Source: Taxillus chinensis (taxonomy: Eukaryota > Streptophyta > Magnoliopsida > Santalales > Loranthaceae). From it: a stretch of 64,000 bases of DNA. The notes beneath the pieces are model-generated. The model saw only the letters and a program-made list of their open reading frames with translations. It searched no databases and was not told the origin of the DNA. How positions within the stretch are numbered: position 1 is the stretch's first letter; every line of letters starts with the position of its first letter. The stretch spans positions 45,160,284 through 45,224,283 of the forward strand of contig CM042091.1 in NCBI GenBank assembly GCA_023512835.1, written 5' to 3'. Below, piece by piece: positions 62,753 to 64,000 of the stretch. The position numbers and the translations under genes are program-made.

Positions 62753-64000
62753 ATCAATTGATATTCCCCAAAATCCCAACTGACTAAACCCACTTAGTAT
62801 GGTGTATAACAGAGAGAAGGCAAATCTGTTATACCAAAAACAAATCTTTTTCTCTTTTTACTAGATATACCAACTCTTTTGAGGTAGAACTAGGTTAAAC
62901 TCAATTCAAAACTTGACATATAATACTACAATAGTCAAGTAAATTAAGGACACAATCAATACAAAAAGATGTGTTGCTTTTATATTACAACACTCGACAT
63001 GTTTCTATTTTACACTTTGTTTGAATATAACTTAATCTCATTTTTGGTTTGTTATTCAAGTATGTTTCTTTAATCTACATTTGGTTTGTTTTTCAAGTAT
63101 GTTTCTTCAAGAATATTACAAATCTTTTGGTTTGACATATTAGGCTTTGGTGTTTTTGTTGATATACAAGATCTTAAATCAGATCTAGTGATATGTGTGA
63201 TGTAACATGCTTCAAACAAAAAAACATAATATGTATATGGTTCGGTCAAGGTGATTTACTCCACGAATAATAAATGTATTACTTATATCGAGATCAATTC
63301 ACTATAAGATACACTGAGGTCTCTGCTTTTATTACAAAGAATGATCTCCCCACCTCACTTTTAATTCACTCAAACATATATAGATAATAACCATAGCAAA
63401 ATTGTGGTTTCTTTTTAATTGATTCCTCACGTTATGCACTATTTTCTTTATTGTATGTTCTTTAATCATCACCAACACTGCTCTAGCCTTGTAGAACCAA
63501 TGTGTTCTCTATTATTATTCTTGTTGGTCATCTTTGTTATCTCTTTTATCTCTAAAGGTATGTATTGTATTGAAATGATAGGTAAAACTCACTCTACACA
63601 TGCAGTCTTTAACCCAATATATAGGCTTGCACTTGGATACCTCATGAGACATTAGGGTAAATGAATATGATGTTTCATCTCCACCATTGGATCATATTAA
63701 ATGCATGCCATATAGTAATTCTGATAGATACATGTGCCAATACGACTTCATATTACTTTAAGCTTAGTTAATTTGGTTTGAAGGAATTTTTGGTATGAAA
63801 CTTTGAGATGAGTCTTATTTACTTTGAGATATGTCATTCATCTCGAACTAGAGTCTCCATGACTTGAGCTATTCTCTGAATGAGCTTACTTCAAGATATA
63901 ACTCCCTATTTCGTCTTAAACTGAACTAAAGAAACTTGGCCTCTATGAAGGTACTTTGATATCTCAAACTATCTCATCTCAAATTATCTCTTAGCTTTTT
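62753..64000. other. intergenic, no gene seen
   Basis: No domain-bearing frame. The 78-codon frame at 63419-63655 (+) is hydrophobic but unlike any family I recognise. The end (63780-64000) repeats the TTTGAGAT/CTCGAACT words of 2900-3560. Confidence 0.4.

Overview
The window is nuclear DNA of a flowering plant, probably a eudicot. It holds one split protein gene on the + strand with GT/AG introns, surrounded by plant-type LTR retrotransposons (Ty3/gypsy Tekay and Athila lineages, Ty1/copia, TRIMs), an L1-type LINE and many microsatellites. The species cannot be told from the sequence alone. I see no tRNA or rRNA gene, CRISPR array or bacterial-type operon.

Region 1 (1-4700) has no gene. It contains a ~52-bp minisatellite, an antisense LTR remnant (F), a GA microsatellite and a LINE 3' tail. 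Region 2 (4705-25930) is a nest of insertions that can be unpicked by target-site duplications (TSDs). An old antisense LTR fragment (E) was entered by two related ~2.05-kb solo LTRs, B (5271-23234) and C (23630-25692). B was entered by a damaged Tekay chromovirus (A) whose 5' half is replaced by a complete 506-bp TRIM. A decayed Athila element (12147-22146), without a visible 3' LTR, sits behind A's 3' LTR, and the last ~383 bp of that LTR reappear on Athila's far side. Region 3 (25930-27960) is AT-rich and tandem-repetitive.

Region 4 (28048-57538) is the only host gene I can support: a 16-exon, 882-residue P-class pentatricopeptide-repeat protein resembling the Arabidopsis At4g04790/At4g21880 group, probably mitochondrial. 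All 15 junctions keep frame and the coding sum is 2649 nt. It occupies 29.5 kb because of transposons in its introns: a LINE in intron 5, a copia remnant in intron 9, a copia nested in an older copia in intron 11 (the younger one carrying a three-LTR tandem TRIM array), and a copia fragment in intron 15. Region 5 (57539-64000) has no gene. It holds a solo LTR (D) with a perfect 5-bp TSD, itself hit by a TRIM with a perfect 5-bp TSD.

The observation I consider most novel is a shared module in six LTRs (A-F). A short hairpin with changed but still paired stem bases lies just upstream of a pyrimidine-rich tract and an AG. In A, B and C, which have a readable 5' half, a TATA box is followed by a splice-donor-like sequence. 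Together these suggest an intron inside the LTR.
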